In this document: one piece after another, positions 43,765-52,376 of the stretch | Layout of the letters: the number at the start of each line of letters is the position of its first letter | Numbering within the stretch: the stretch's first letter is position 1 | Origin: UBA4416 sp040387555 | Lineage (GTDB): Bacteria > Bacteroidota > Bacteroidia > B-17B0 > Aurantibacillaceae | Direction: 5' to 3' | Length of the DNA stretch: 64,000 nt | NCBI GenBank assembly: GCA_040387555.1 | Contig: JAZKDO010000006.1 | Location: 186,001 to 250,000 of the forward strand | The notes under the pieces: generated by a model | What the model was told of the DNA's origin: nothing | What the model saw: the letters and a program-made list of their open reading frames with translations, nothing else | Database searches by the model: none | Made by a program: the position numbers and the translations under genes

Positions 43765-44577
43765 ATGACACGAGCAGAAATTATAAAAGAGATCAAAGCC
43801 AAGAAAACATTTTTATGTGTTGGCTTAGACCCTGACGTTGAAAAATTACCAAAGCATTTATTGGAAGAGGATGACCCTATTTTTGAATTCAATCGTCAAG
43901 TCATTGATGCCACAGCAGAATATTGCGTTTCCTTTAAACCCAATACGGCATTTTATGAAGCTTATGGCGTAAGTGGTTATACCAGCCTTGAAAGAACCAT
44001 TAAATACATACGTCAGAATTACCCTCATCATTTTTTAATTGCAGATGCTAAACGAGGCGATATTGGTAATACTTCCGCGATGTATGCCAAAGCATTTTTT
44101 AAACGCCTTCATGCAGATGCTATTACTATTGCTCCTTATATGGGAAGTGATTCAGTAAAACCATTTTTGGAGTTTGACGGAAAATGGGCCATTGTTTTAG
44201 CTTTAACATCCAATGAAGGCTCAACCGATTTTCAAATGACAGAAGCAAAAGAAGGTCTTTGGTATCAGCAGGTTTTAAAAGTTTCCAGCCAGTGGGGAAC
44301 GCCTGAAAACATGATGTATGTTATTGGTGCTACAAAAGCTAATATGCTGGATGATGTTCGAAAAATTATTCCTAATCATTTTCTATTGGTTCCTGGAGTT
44401 GGCACACAAGGAGGAACTTTAGAAGACGTTTGTAAATATGGCATGATTAAAAATGACATAGGCTTATTGGTCAATTCATCCCGTTCTATTATTTATGCAT
44501 CTAATGGTGAAGATTTTGCTGAAGCTGCAGGCAAAGAAGCTAAAAAAATGGCTGATGAAATGAAGGGGTATCTTTAA
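43765..44577 (+). CDS. pyrF: Orotidine 5'-phosphate decarboxylase (subfamily 2)
   Basis: A 270-residue TIM-barrel enzyme that makes UMP from OMP, the last step of pyrimidine synthesis. The catalytic block LIADAKRGDIGNTS gives D94, K96 and D99. FLCVGLDPDVEKLP at the start and FLLVPGVGTQGG for phosphate binding are family motifs. The length and the GNTS ending mark the longer type-2 group. It lies behind prfA; the 78-base spacer has a loosely palindromic A/T-rich sequence but no clear promoter. Confidence 0.94.
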   Translation: MTRAEIIKEIKAKKTFLCVGLDPDVEKLPKHLLEEDDPIFEFNRQVIDATAEYCVSFKPNTAFYEAYGVSGYTSLERTIKYIRQNYPHHFLIADAKRGDIGNTSAMYAKAFFKRLHADAITIAPYMGSDSVKPFLEFDGKWAIVLALTSNEGSTDFQMTEAKEGLWYQQVLKVSSQWGTPENMMYVIGATKANMLDDVRKIIPNHFLLVPGVGTQGGTLEDVCKYGMIKNDIGLLVNSSRSIIYASNGEDFAEAAGKEAKKMADEMKGYL

Positions 44578-44599
44578 AATTTCATTCATCTTGGTAAAT

Positions 44600-44655
44600 G
44601 TCATTGCGAACGGAGTGAAGCAATCTCACATTTAGCATCGTTTGAGATTGCTTTC
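44600..44655. repeat. Short palindromic intergenic repeat (GTCATTGCGA type)
   Basis: Sequence GTCATTGCGAACGGAGTGA leads into an 11-base stem AAGCAATCTCA (44618-44628) / TGAGATTGCTT (44643-44653). Elements with this wording are common between genes in many Bacteroidota. Only one copy lies in the window. It sits between convergent pyrF and phaC and may act as a terminator. Confidence 0.55.
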
Positions 44656-44717
44656 TTATTATTACAGTCAGAGAAAAACTGGGACTGGATTTATAGATAT
44701 TGGGACATCTAAAAAAA

Positions 44718-46493
44718 TCAACACGTTTCCATCACATATCGTCCAGGTGCATCCTCTATCACCGAATAGGTTTTATTACCCAATACTTTTTTTGCAGGAA
44801 CTTTTTTACCGGATTGCTTGATTAATTTTTCACTGTAAGCATTCCACCAGCTACCTTCAAAAAATTGGGCAGTTTCTTTCCATTTATCAAAATCACCCTC
44901 CAGTTTACCATTCAGATAATAACCGTATTTATTTTTATAAGGAGGATTAATTGCGCCCATTACATGGCCTGAACCGCCAAGTATAAATTCTACAGGTCCG
45001 CTGACCATGCGAGTAGTGATGAAAACAGTTTTAGCCGGTGAAATATAATCTTCGGTCAATCCTATCACGTATACAGGAAATTCTATTTTTCCAATATCAA
45101 TCTGTGTTCCGCAAATGGTTAAGGCATTTTTCCTGCTCAAACCATTCTCCAGTATAATTCGATGTATATAATATTTATACATATTTGCTGGAAGATTAGT
45201 ATTGTCGTTCGTCCAGTATAATACATCAAAGGCTGAAGGTCTCAGTCCTTTTAAATAACTATTCACTGCATAATTCCAAATCAAATCATGTGAGCGAATC
45301 AGATTGAAAGCCAGTTCCATATCATGTCCATGTAAAACGCCATCATGTAATAATTCACCTCTATCCAGTTTTTTAACAAGAGCTTCATCAATCACATTTC
45401 CCATGGGCCCTACATCAATAAAATCAATCATCGCAGCTAACAACGTAGCGGAATTAATGGAATTATTTTTTTCTTTTTTTGAGAGTATCGCACAAGCCAC
45501 GCCTAACAAAGTTCCTCCTAAACAATAACCAAGTGTATTTATTTTTTGGACTGCAGAAACATTTTTTGCAATTTCAATAGCTTTTAAGGCTCCTTCATTT
45601 ACGTAATCATCAAACGATAAATGTGCGGTTTTAGGGCACGGATTTTTCCAGGAAATAACGTATACTGTAATGCCTTTTTCAACAAAAAATTTCACAAAGG
45701 AATTTTGAGCCTGTAGATCAAGTATGTAAAATTTATTGATCCATGGAGGTATCATTAATAAAGGAGTTTCATATACTTCTTTGGAAGCAGGAGCATATTG
45801 AATCAGCTGCATTAGCTCATTTTCAAATATTACGGCTCCAGGAGTAATTGCTAAATTTTTACCAACTTCAAAAGCTGATTCATCGGTTTGTGTGATCTGA
45901 CCTTTTTCAATATCCCTAACCAGATTCTGAAAACCGTTTATAAGGCTTTGCCCTTTAGTTTGGAAAGCTAAATTCAAAGCTTCCGGATTAGTTGCTAAAA
46001 AATTGGCGGGTGAAAACAAATCCATAAAATGTTGGTTATAAAACTCCATTTTTTTACGGGCCTTGTCACCAATTTCAATTTGGGAGATGATGCGTTCTGC
46101 TAATCGCTCAGTGAGCAAATAATTTTGTTTGATAAAATTAAAATAAGGTATGTTCCACTCTACCGCAACAAAACGCTTATCATTTTTTTCAGGAAGAATG
46201 CCTGAGGAATTTTCTCCGTTCTCTGATTTTACAAAAAGGTTGTTCCATATTTCTTGCTGACTTTTCAGATAATCCAACAAAAAAAAGTTGATCTTCTGTA
46301 TCTCATGAGGATTGATAGCAATTTTAGACCAAAAATTTAAATAGGTGATCACAATAGAACGACTATCATGTTGATACCCTTTATAATTTTTAGAATAATC
46401 TTCAACCAGGTGTTGACTTGATTTACTTAAGCCTTGCATCCAATCCTGGTAAGTAAAATCTTTATTCTCCTGCATAAATAAACAGTTTTTCAT
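44718..46493 (-). CDS. phaC: Poly(3-hydroxyalkanoate) synthase, class I
   Basis: A 591-residue synthase that polymerises 3-hydroxyacyl-CoA into storage polyester. The lipase-like box GYCLGGTLLG supplies the catalytic C324. The Asp lies in VYVIGLTEDYISPAKTVF and the His in ILGGSGHVMGAINPP. The N-terminal domain (about 1-220) has the family block FYNQHFMDLFSPANFLATNP and the neck LLMIPPWINKFYILDL. Length fits class I, which works alone and needs no PhaE. A phasin-like gene lies upstream across a palindromic element. M7 (46475) is an equally good start. Confidence 0.93.
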   Translation of the reverse strand: MKNCLFMQENKDFTYQDWMQGLSKSSQHLVEDYSKNYKGYQHDSRSIVITYLNFWSKIAINPHEIQKINFFLLDYLKSQQEIWNNLFVKSENGENSSGILPEKNDKRFVAVEWNIPYFNFIKQNYLLTERLAERIISQIEIGDKARKKMEFYNQHFMDLFSPANFLATNPEALNLAFQTKGQSLINGFQNLVRDIEKGQITQTDESAFEVGKNLAITPGAVIFENELMQLIQYAPASKEVYETPLLMIPPWINKFYILDLQAQNSFVKFFVEKGITVYVISWKNPCPKTAHLSFDDYVNEGALKAIEIAKNVSAVQKINTLGYCLGGTLLGVACAILSKKEKNNSINSATLLAAMIDFIDVGPMGNVIDEALVKKLDRGELLHDGVLHGHDMELAFNLIRSHDLIWNYAVNSYLKGLRPSAFDVLYWTNDNTNLPANMYKYYIHRIILENGLSRKNALTICGTQIDIGKIEFPVYVIGLTEDYISPAKTVFITTRMVSGPVEFILGGSGHVMGAINPPYKNKYGYYLNGKLEGDFDKWKETAQFFEGSWWNAYSEKLIKQSGKKVPAKKVLGNKTYSVIEDAPGRYVMETC

Positions 46494-46592
46494 AACAAAA
46501 AGGCTGTCTCAAAAATCTAATTTTTAGTCATTCTGAAACTTGTTTCAGAATTTGTTCTAACTATCTGAGATTTTTGAAACAGCCTCTTTGTT
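46494..46592. repeat. 99-base nested palindromic element
   Basis: Outer arms of 25 bases (46494-46518 and 46568-46592, two mismatches) include AGGCTGTCTCAAAAATCT. Inside sits a second perfect palindrome TTCTGAAACTTGTTTCAGAA (46531-46550). The element fills almost the whole gap between the phasin-like gene and phaC. It looks like a non-coding mobile or REP-type element of the Bacteroidota sort, or an unusually large terminator/attenuator. Confidence 0.7.
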
Positions 46593-46602
46593 AATCAATT
46601 AA

Positions 46603-47280
46603 TTAATTATGTACAGTCATCTTTTGACTTTTCTTTACTTCGTTCTCTTGAGAACTGCCATTCTTAGAAAATTTTTCTGTTGTTTCTTCAGATTGTGATT
46701 TAGCAGCTTTGGTAGTATCTGCCCACAATTGTTTGTTCAGATTAAAAAAGTCGTTTAACTGGGTATTAAATTCTTTTTGTAAATCCTTGTTGATCTCCAT
46801 GGTATTTTCCATACGCTTATTGTAAGATTCAATTAAAGATTTAAGCATATTTTGAGAAGCTTCAAATTCTTTCTCAATCGTTTGCTGGTATTTTTCATTG
46901 ATGCTTGTCCAGTCAATATTTCCATTATCTAATTTTTTCGTGAAACTATTGAACAAATTCTGATTATACTCCGTGATCTGCTGTATAATTTTTTCAAATG
47001 GATTTTCGTTTGTGCCAAAATTACCAAAAGGTGTGAATCCTGATTTCATTGAGTTATTTAAAAATAAGTCAGTATAGCTTTTCATTGGATTCCACATTGC
47101 ATTCTTGTTTTCACCGGAAATTGAACCGAATAAATTACCATAGAATCCGGTAACAAGATTTAATTGTTTTTTATAAAGGTCAGTCATTGAAGATGTTACT
47201 TCATTGCACCATTGATTAATCATTTTTGTGCTTTCTTGTAAAGTTTCGTTAGCAGAAGTTTTTGAATTTGTTGTTTCCAT
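46603..47280 (-). CDS. Phasin-like protein
   Basis: A 225-residue, almost entirely helical, hydrophilic protein without signal peptide. Heptad-rich stretches (for example EKEFEASQNMLKSLIESYN) predict a coiled coil. A tail rich in Lys, Ser and Glu follows. Its helical make-up and position directly upstream of phaC fit a granule-coating phasin, although I cannot recognise a specific family. Two aromatic-rich patches (LVTGFYGNLFG and MWNPMKSYTDLF) could bind the polymer surface. A distant PhaE-like role is the alternative. Confidence 0.65.
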   Translation of the reverse strand: METTNSKTSANETLQESTKMINQWCNEVTSSMTDLYKKQLNLVTGFYGNLFGSISGENKNAMWNPMKSYTDLFLNNSMKSGFTPFGNFGTNENPFEKIIQQITEYNQNLFNSFTKKLDNGNIDWTSINEKYQQTIEKEFEASQNMLKSLIESYNKRMENTMEINKDLQKEFNTQLNDFFNLNKQLWADTTKAAKSQSEETTEKFSKNGSSQENEVKKSQKMTVHN

Positions 47281-47463
47281 GCTTGGTTTTTGGCTTAAAA
47301 ATATTATTAAATTAGTTTTTTGGAGATGATAAAGTACCGAATAATTAAGCTGTTCTTCATTACATTATTCAATAGATTTCTATACAAAAATCAAAGATTG
47401 TTGACTCAGGAAAATAAAATGGGTGTTAAGAATGCAAAATGGTTTATTTGAACAAATAGAAAA

Positions 47464-48198
47464 TTATTTGTTTTTTCTGGATGGTTCATCTTCATCCTTG
47501 TACTTATCGTAGTCTAGCTTATTACCCCAAAAATTCATTTGTTGCTTGATCCAACCTTTGCGATTACTGACATAACTGCTTGCCGGATTTGCTTTTAAAC
47601 GTATTGGATTAGGTAAAATAGCAGCGATGGCAGCCGCCTCGTCCTTCGTTAATTTTTTAGCAGTTTTATGAAACCAGTGTTGCGATGCTGCTTCAGCGCC
47701 ATAAATACCGTTACCCATTTCAATACTGTTTAAATATACTTCCATGATACGCTCTTTACTCCAAAAAACCTCTATCAATAAAGTAAACCATACTTCAAAA
47801 GCTTTTCTTAAGTAACTTCTGCCTTGCCATAAAAAAACATTCTTAGCAGTTTGCTGGGTTATTGTTGAAGCTCCTCTGAAACGCTTTCCTTCTTCGTTTT
47901 CTTTCATGGCTTTTTTAATAGCGCCTAAATCAAACCCAAAATGTTTCAAATAATTCTGATCTTCACTACATACTACAGCTAACTGCAATTTAGGGGAAAT
48001 ATCTTCCAATGGCACCCAGTCATGTTCCATGATGATACCTTTACCGTCACCTATTTGTTCCATATTACGAATGATCATAAGAGGTGTAATCGGCACCGGA
48101 ACCCATCTGTAAAGAATCACCATCGCCATAGATAGAACCACAAATGCAATGCATGTTTTCCATATTATCCTCCAGATTCGTCCTGCTAACTTTATCAT
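47464..48198 (-). CDS. mtgA: Monofunctional peptidoglycan glycosyltransferase
   Basis: A 244-residue membrane-anchored enzyme that polymerises lipid II into glycan strands. One transmembrane helix (about residues 10-32) precedes a GT51 domain. Its motifs are VVCSEDQNYLKHFGFD (catalytic E79), RGASTITQQTAKNVFL, RKAFEVWFTLLIEVFWSKERIMEVYLN and a GIYGAEAASQHWF block. No transpeptidase domain follows, so it is the monofunctional type. It is divergent from the thioredoxin-like gene at 48277. Confidence 0.93.
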   Translation of the reverse strand: MIKLAGRIWRIIWKTCIAFVVLSMAMVILYRWVPVPITPLMIIRNMEQIGDGKGIIMEHDWVPLEDISPKLQLAVVCSEDQNYLKHFGFDLGAIKKAMKENEEGKRFRGASTITQQTAKNVFLWQGRSYLRKAFEVWFTLLIEVFWSKERIMEVYLNSIEMGNGIYGAEAASQHWFHKTAKKLTKDEAAAIAAILPNPIRLKANPASSYVSNRKGWIKQQMNFWGNKLDYDKYKDEDEPSRKNK

Positions 48199-48228
48199 AA
48201 AAGAGTAAAACTATTGTATTATTTCCCT

Positions 48229-48236
48229 TAAGTTTG
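48229..48236 (+). promoter_or_regulatory. Promoter -7 box of the 48277 gene
   Basis: TAAGTTTG is an exact consensus match 40 bases before the ATG. The nearest TTG (48214) is too close to be a -33 box. Confidence 0.4.
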
Positions 48237-48276
48237 CACTCATACAAAATTTTAGCAACATCATCCTTTTAATAAC

Positions 48277-48771
48277 ATGAGCAAAAAAGCCACCTATATT
48301 ATTCTATTAATTGCCGTTCTCGGAGTTATTGGACTTTACTATTATAATAAATTTAAAGTTGCACCCGTTTTGGACGTTACTAAGCTGGATCTGATGGCTG
48401 AAGACACTACAAAATTTGACTTTGCATCTTTAAAAGGAAAAAAAGTGATTGTCAATTTTTACGCATCCTGGTGCCCTAACTGCCTGGATGAATTAAAAAC
48501 ACTGAACAGGATCAAAGATCAAAAGCTGGCAGGCATTGAAATTCTGGCAATCACAGACGAAGGAATGGCTAAGATGATTGATTTCAAAGCAAAAAAACAA
48601 TACCCTTTTACTTTCTTAAGTTTTAATGCACCGTTTTCCAGTATTGGTATTAATGCAATACCCGTGACCTATCTTTTAAATACAAAAGGTGAAATCGTTT
48701 ACAATAACTTAGGCTACATTGAATGGGATGATGAGTCAACGGTTGAGCACCTAAAAACCATCATGGAATAA
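48277..48771 (+). CDS. Membrane-anchored TlpA-like thiol:disulphide protein
   Basis: A 164-residue protein with one N-terminal transmembrane or uncleaved signal segment (residues 6-23) and a thioredoxin fold. The active site is NFYASWCPNCLDEL, with C66 and C69, and the conserved cis-proline lies in GINAIPVTYLLNTKG. The TlpA/ResA group keeps periplasmic thiols reduced, for instance in cytochrome c maturation. No such genes lie beside it, so the client is unknown. Confidence 0.85.
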   Translation: MSKKATYIILLIAVLGVIGLYYYNKFKVAPVLDVTKLDLMAEDTTKFDFASLKGKKVIVNFYASWCPNCLDELKTLNRIKDQKLAGIEILAITDEGMAKMIDFKAKKQYPFTFLSFNAPFSSIGINAIPVTYLLNTKGEIVYNNLGYIEWDDESTVEHLKTIME

Positions 48772-48834
48772 GTTAAATCTTTTGCTCGAACATTATTTAT
48801 TAGATATATTTAAACCCTATATATATTCTTAGTT

Positions 48835-50241
48835 ATGACAAAAATAAAATTTGGAACAGATGGCTGGAGAGCTATCATCGCAGAAGAGTTTACAGTGGAA
48901 AATGTTGCGCGAGTGACAGAAGCAACAGCTGTTTGGTTAAAGAAAAACTTCGAAAAGCCTAGCGTTGTTGTTGGACACGATTGTCGTTTTGCAGGCGAAT
49001 TATTCGCGCAAACAGTAACAAAAATATTAGTGGCTAATAACATTAAAGTATTTCTGGCTAAGGATTTTGTTAGCACTCCTATGATTTCTCTGGGTACTGT
49101 AAGGCATAAAGCCAGCCTGGGTATTATCATTACAGCGTCTCATAATCCTCCTTCCTACAATGGTTTTAAATTGAAAGGATATTATGGCGGGCCTTTAGGT
49201 CCGGAAAAAGTTCAGGAAATTGAGGATATGATTCCTGAAAAAAGTTCTGTTAAGCTTGAATCTGTTGATTTGAAAGTAGCAGAAGAAAAAGGCACAGTTG
49301 AAATTACCGCCTTAGAAGATATGTACGTAAAGCATGTGGAAGATAATTTTGATTTAGCTGCCATTAAAAACTCAGGGCTTAAATTTGCTTACGATAGTAT
49401 GTATGGTGCAGGTCAGCGTGTAATGTTTCGCCTGTTTCCGGAAATTGTGCATTTGCATAATGATCAGAATCCTGGTTTCCATGGTCAGGCGCCTGAGCCT
49501 ATTCATAAAAATTTAACAGAGTTCTCTAACCTGATTAAAAAAAGCGGTAACATAGATTGCGGTTTAGTGACCGACGGAGATGCGGATAGAATTGGTTTAT
49601 ATGACCATAAGGGAAACTTCGTGGATTCTCATCACATCATTTTATTACTCATTCATTACCTTAAAAAATACAAGGGAATGGATGGCAAAGTATGTACAGC
49701 GTTTAGTTCTACGGTTAAAATTAAGAACATGTGCGACCACTACAATCTTCCCTTAGATGTTGTTAAGATCGGCTTCAAATACATCTGTAATATCATGATT
49801 ACCGAAGATGTATTGGTTGGTGGTGAAGAAAGTGGCGGTATTGCCATCAAAGGTCATATTCCTGAGCGCGACGGTATATGGATGGGATTGGTGCTTTGGG
49901 AATTTATGGCAAAAACCGGTAAAAAACTGACTGAATTAATTGACGAGGTTTACGCGATTACAGGACCGTTTTCTTTCGAGAGAAATGACCTTGCTATTAC
50001 GGAAGAACTTAAGAATAAAATCGTAGCTAATTGTAAAAGCGGGGCGTATAAAGAATTTGGCAAATACAAAGTTCAGCGTTTAGATGATCTGGATGGCTTT
50101 AAATTTTTCATTGATGATAATACATGGACAATGATCCGGGCGTCAGGTACAGAACCAGTACTAAGAACCTACGCTGAGGCAGCTACCAAAGAACAGGCTT
50201 TTGATATTTTAGCAGATGTAAAAAAAGTGTTGCTGAACTAA
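48835..50241 (+). CDS. Phosphoglucomutase/phosphomannomutase family protein
   Basis: A 468-residue alpha-D-phosphohexomutase. The phosphoserine loop is ITASHNPPSYNGFKLKG (near residues 99-115) and the metal loop is VTDGDADRIGLYD. The sugar-binding loop is GGEESGGIAI, and the phosphate-binding C-terminal loop is IRASGTEPVLRTYAE. The start TKIKFGTDGWRAII is typical. The sugar (glucose, mannose or glucosamine phosphate) cannot be decided from motifs. It is a stand-alone gene with its own terminator. Confidence 0.9.
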   Translation: MTKIKFGTDGWRAIIAEEFTVENVARVTEATAVWLKKNFEKPSVVVGHDCRFAGELFAQTVTKILVANNIKVFLAKDFVSTPMISLGTVRHKASLGIIITASHNPPSYNGFKLKGYYGGPLGPEKVQEIEDMIPEKSSVKLESVDLKVAEEKGTVEITALEDMYVKHVEDNFDLAAIKNSGLKFAYDSMYGAGQRVMFRLFPEIVHLHNDQNPGFHGQAPEPIHKNLTEFSNLIKKSGNIDCGLVTDGDADRIGLYDHKGNFVDSHHIILLLIHYLKKYKGMDGKVCTAFSSTVKIKNMCDHYNLPLDVVKIGFKYICNIMITEDVLVGGEESGGIAIKGHIPERDGIWMGLVLWEFMAKTGKKLTELIDEVYAITGPFSFERNDLAITEELKNKIVANCKSGAYKEFGKYKVQRLDDLDGFKFFIDDNTWTMIRASGTEPVLRTYAEAATKEQAFDILADVKKVLLN

Positions 50242-50246
50242 TTTAT

Positions 50247-50272
50247 TGTCAGTTCGAGCGTAGTCGAGAACA
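50247..50272. repeat. Short intergenic repeat (GTCAGTTCGAGCG type)
   Basis: The wording GTCAGTTCGAGCGTAGTCGA, located just after the phosphohexomutase stop, resembles a dispersed Bacteroidota intergenic repeat. It carries a CGAG direct repeat. No second copy is in the window, so the assignment rests on recognition. Confidence 0.35.
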
Positions 50273-50291
50273 AAAAGATAAAATTTTATTC

Positions 50292-50326
50292 AAAAAGCCC
50301 CATACCGAAATGTATGGGACTTTTTT
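50292..50326 (+). terminator. Terminator after the phosphohexomutase gene
   Basis: AAAAAGCCCCATAC (50292-50305) pairs with GTATGGGACTTTTT (50312-50325) with one mismatch and a six-base loop, ending in T residues. Confidence 0.8.
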
Positions 50327-50455
50327 GTAATTCTTCAGTACAAGAAAAAAGAAAAGAAGGGGACGCGCCTAGGCAAGAAGCCTTTTAGTTGGTCGAAAAA
50401 ACTGAAAAACAATGGTTTAAATAGATCAATAGTATAGTTTTTATTAAAATTTTAT

Positions 50456-50463
50456 TAAGTTTG
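50456..50463 (+). promoter_or_regulatory. Promoter -7 box of apt
   Basis: TAAGTTTG is an exact match 16 bases before the apt ATG. The upstream region is T-rich without a clear TTG. Confidence 0.5.
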
Positions 50464-50479
50464 TAATCCTAACAAAACA

Positions 50480-51007
50480 ATGTCACTAGAGTCCAATATA
50501 AAAGCAGTTATTAGAGACGTTCCTGATTTTCCGAAACCAGGCATCATGTTTAAGGACATTACCCCTATTTTAGAAAATCAAAGCCTTTGTAACGAAATTG
50601 TTGATGGATTTATTGATCAGCTTCCTGTTAAACCGGATGCTATAGTGGGTATCGAAAGCCGCGGATTTTTATTTGGATTTTTACTGGCAAATAAACTGAA
50701 TATTCCTTTTGTTTTGATCAGGAAAGCAGGTAAATTGCCCTACAAAACTATTCAATGCGAATACGCTTTGGAATATGGTTCTGCTGTAGTTGAAATGCAT
50801 ATCGATAGCCTGAAAAAAGGATGGAATGTGTTAATTCATGATGATCTGCTTGCAACTGGAGGAACAGCAGATGCAGCGGCCAGATTAGTAAAGGACCAGG
50901 AAGCCAATGTGAGCGGATTTTGCTTTGTGGTTGGATTAGAATTTTTAAACGGAAAACAAAAACTAAATATACACTCAAACAATATCACATGTCTAGCGCA
51001 GTATTAG
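50480..51007 (+). CDS. apt: Adenine phosphoribosyltransferase
   Basis: A 175-residue salvage enzyme converting adenine and PRPP to AMP. The PRPP-binding motif is VLIHDDLLATGGTA (117-130), and FPKPGIMFKDITPIL and VGIESRGFLFG are signatures of the family. The start and length are standard. The next gene begins 14 bases after the stop, or overlaps it if an earlier ATG is used, so the two are likely co-transcribed. Confidence 0.95.
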   Translation: MSLESNIKAVIRDVPDFPKPGIMFKDITPILENQSLCNEIVDGFIDQLPVKPDAIVGIESRGFLFGFLLANKLNIPFVLIRKAGKLPYKTIQCEYALEYGSAVVEMHIDSLKKGWNVLIHDDLLATGGTADAAARLVKDQEANVSGFCFVVGLEFLNGKQKLNIHSNNITCLAQY

Positions 51008-51021
51008 AACCAAATGTTGGA

Positions 51022-52164
51022 ATGAATTTCCAATTAAATGAAAACCAGAACGCCATAGCGGATATGATCCGCAAATTTGGTAAAGAACACATTTATCCAA
51101 AAATGATGGAATGGGACGAGGCACAAACCTTTCCTGTAGAAGTTTTTAAGAAATTAGGGGAATTAGGTTTGATGGGAGTTGTAGTTCCTGAAGAGTACGG
51201 TGGATCAGGATTATCGTATACAGAATATGTAACGGCGATTATTGAATTAAGCAAAATCTGTGGCTCTATAGGTTTATCTATGGCGGCTCATAATTCATTA
51301 TGCACTGGTCATATTTTAGCCTTTGGTAATGAAGAGCAAAAAGCAAAATACTTACCAAAATTAGCAACTGCTGAGTGGATCGGTGCCTGGGGTTTAACTG
51401 AAACCGGAACAGGATCTGATGCTGGTGGAATGGCTACTACTGCTGTAAAAGATGGAGATTTTTATGTGATCAACGGTTCTAAAAACTTTATCACTCACGC
51501 TATTTCCGGTAATGTAGCGGTTGTAATTGTACGTACTGGTAACAAAGGCGACAGTAAAGGAATGAGTGCTTTCATTATTGAAAAAGGTACACCTGGTTTT
51601 AAATCAGGGAAAAAAGAAAATAAACTAGGAATGCGTGCCAGCGAAACTGCTGAGTTGATATTTGATAACTGTAGAGTTCATAAAGACCAGATGTTAGGTG
51701 AAGAAGGCCAGGGATTTGTTCAGGCCATGAAAGTATTGGATGGTGGACGAATCTCTATCGCGGCTTTAAGCTGTGGGATTGCACGTGGTGCGTATGAATG
51801 TTCTCTAAAATATGCGAAAGAGCGTGAGCAGTTTGGCAAACCAATTGCTCAGTTCCAGGCTATCAGCTTTAAATTAGCAGATATGGCAACTGAATTGGAA
51901 GCTGCTGAATTATTAACGTTTAAAGCAGCCGATTTAAAAAACCGTCATCAAAAAATGACTAAAGAAGGCGCTTTTGCTAAATATTATGCATCTGAAGTTT
52001 GCGTAAGAAACGCAAATGAAGCAGTTCAAATCTTTGGTGGTTACGGATTCACAAAAGATTTTCCGGCAGAAAAATATTACCGTGACAGTAAACTATGTAC
52101 GATTGGAGAAGGAACCAGCGAGATCCAGAAATTGGTAATCAGCAGGGAATTATTGAAAGATTAA
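51022..52164 (+). CDS. Acyl-CoA dehydrogenase
   Basis: A 380-residue FAD enzyme that introduces a 2,3 double bond into acyl-CoA. FAD and substrate motifs include GAWGLTETGTGSDAGGM, then FITHAISGNVAVVIV, the block KLGMRASETAELIFDNC, and the C-terminal QIFGGYGFTKDFPAEKYYRD. The likely catalytic Glu is in IGEGTSEIQ. It resembles short-chain (butyryl-CoA-like) members. ATG 51022 (MNFQLNENQ) is preferred because family members start this way. The in-frame ATG 50989 would overlap apt by 19 bases. Confidence 0.92.
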   Translation: MNFQLNENQNAIADMIRKFGKEHIYPKMMEWDEAQTFPVEVFKKLGELGLMGVVVPEEYGGSGLSYTEYVTAIIELSKICGSIGLSMAAHNSLCTGHILAFGNEEQKAKYLPKLATAEWIGAWGLTETGTGSDAGGMATTAVKDGDFYVINGSKNFITHAISGNVAVVIVRTGNKGDSKGMSAFIIEKGTPGFKSGKKENKLGMRASETAELIFDNCRVHKDQMLGEEGQGFVQAMKVLDGGRISIAALSCGIARGAYECSLKYAKEREQFGKPIAQFQAISFKLADMATELEAAELLTFKAADLKNRHQKMTKEGAFAKYYASEVCVRNANEAVQIFGGYGFTKDFPAEKYYRDSKLCTIGEGTSEIQKLVISRELLKD

Positions 52165-52182
52165 TCCAAAATAAATATAAAG

Positions 52183-52214
52183 AAAGCTCCTTAATTATTT
52201 AAGGAGCTTTTTTT
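52183..52214 (+). terminator. Terminator after the acyl-CoA dehydrogenase gene
   Basis: Perfect 12-base stem AAAGCTCCTTAA (52183-52194) / TTAAGGAGCTTT (52199-52210), loop TTAT, followed by more T. Confidence 0.9.
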
Positions 52215-52325
52215 GTGACCTATATTTAATGACATAATAACCAACGACTCGTGCATTTTCTATAGAACGTGATAATGCAGTACGTCAACACTATGTCCCC
52301 GTAAATGGTGAAATTTAACACACAC

Positions 52326-52356
52326 AAAAAATCCCCGTTTAAAGCGGGGATTTTTT
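52326..52356 (-). terminator. Bidirectional terminator after the endonuclease gene
   Basis: AAAAAATCCCCG (52326-52337) pairs with CGGGGATTTTTT (52345-52356). T tails on both strands make it work for the leftward endonuclease operon and as a backup for the rightward gene. Confidence 0.88.
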
Positions 52357-52376
52357 ATTTTCAATTACAATGTTGT

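Noticed and set aside
50920..51021. Earlier starts for the acyl-CoA dehydrogenase
   Set aside because: They overlap apt and precede the typical family start at ATG 51022. ATG 50989 remains possible.
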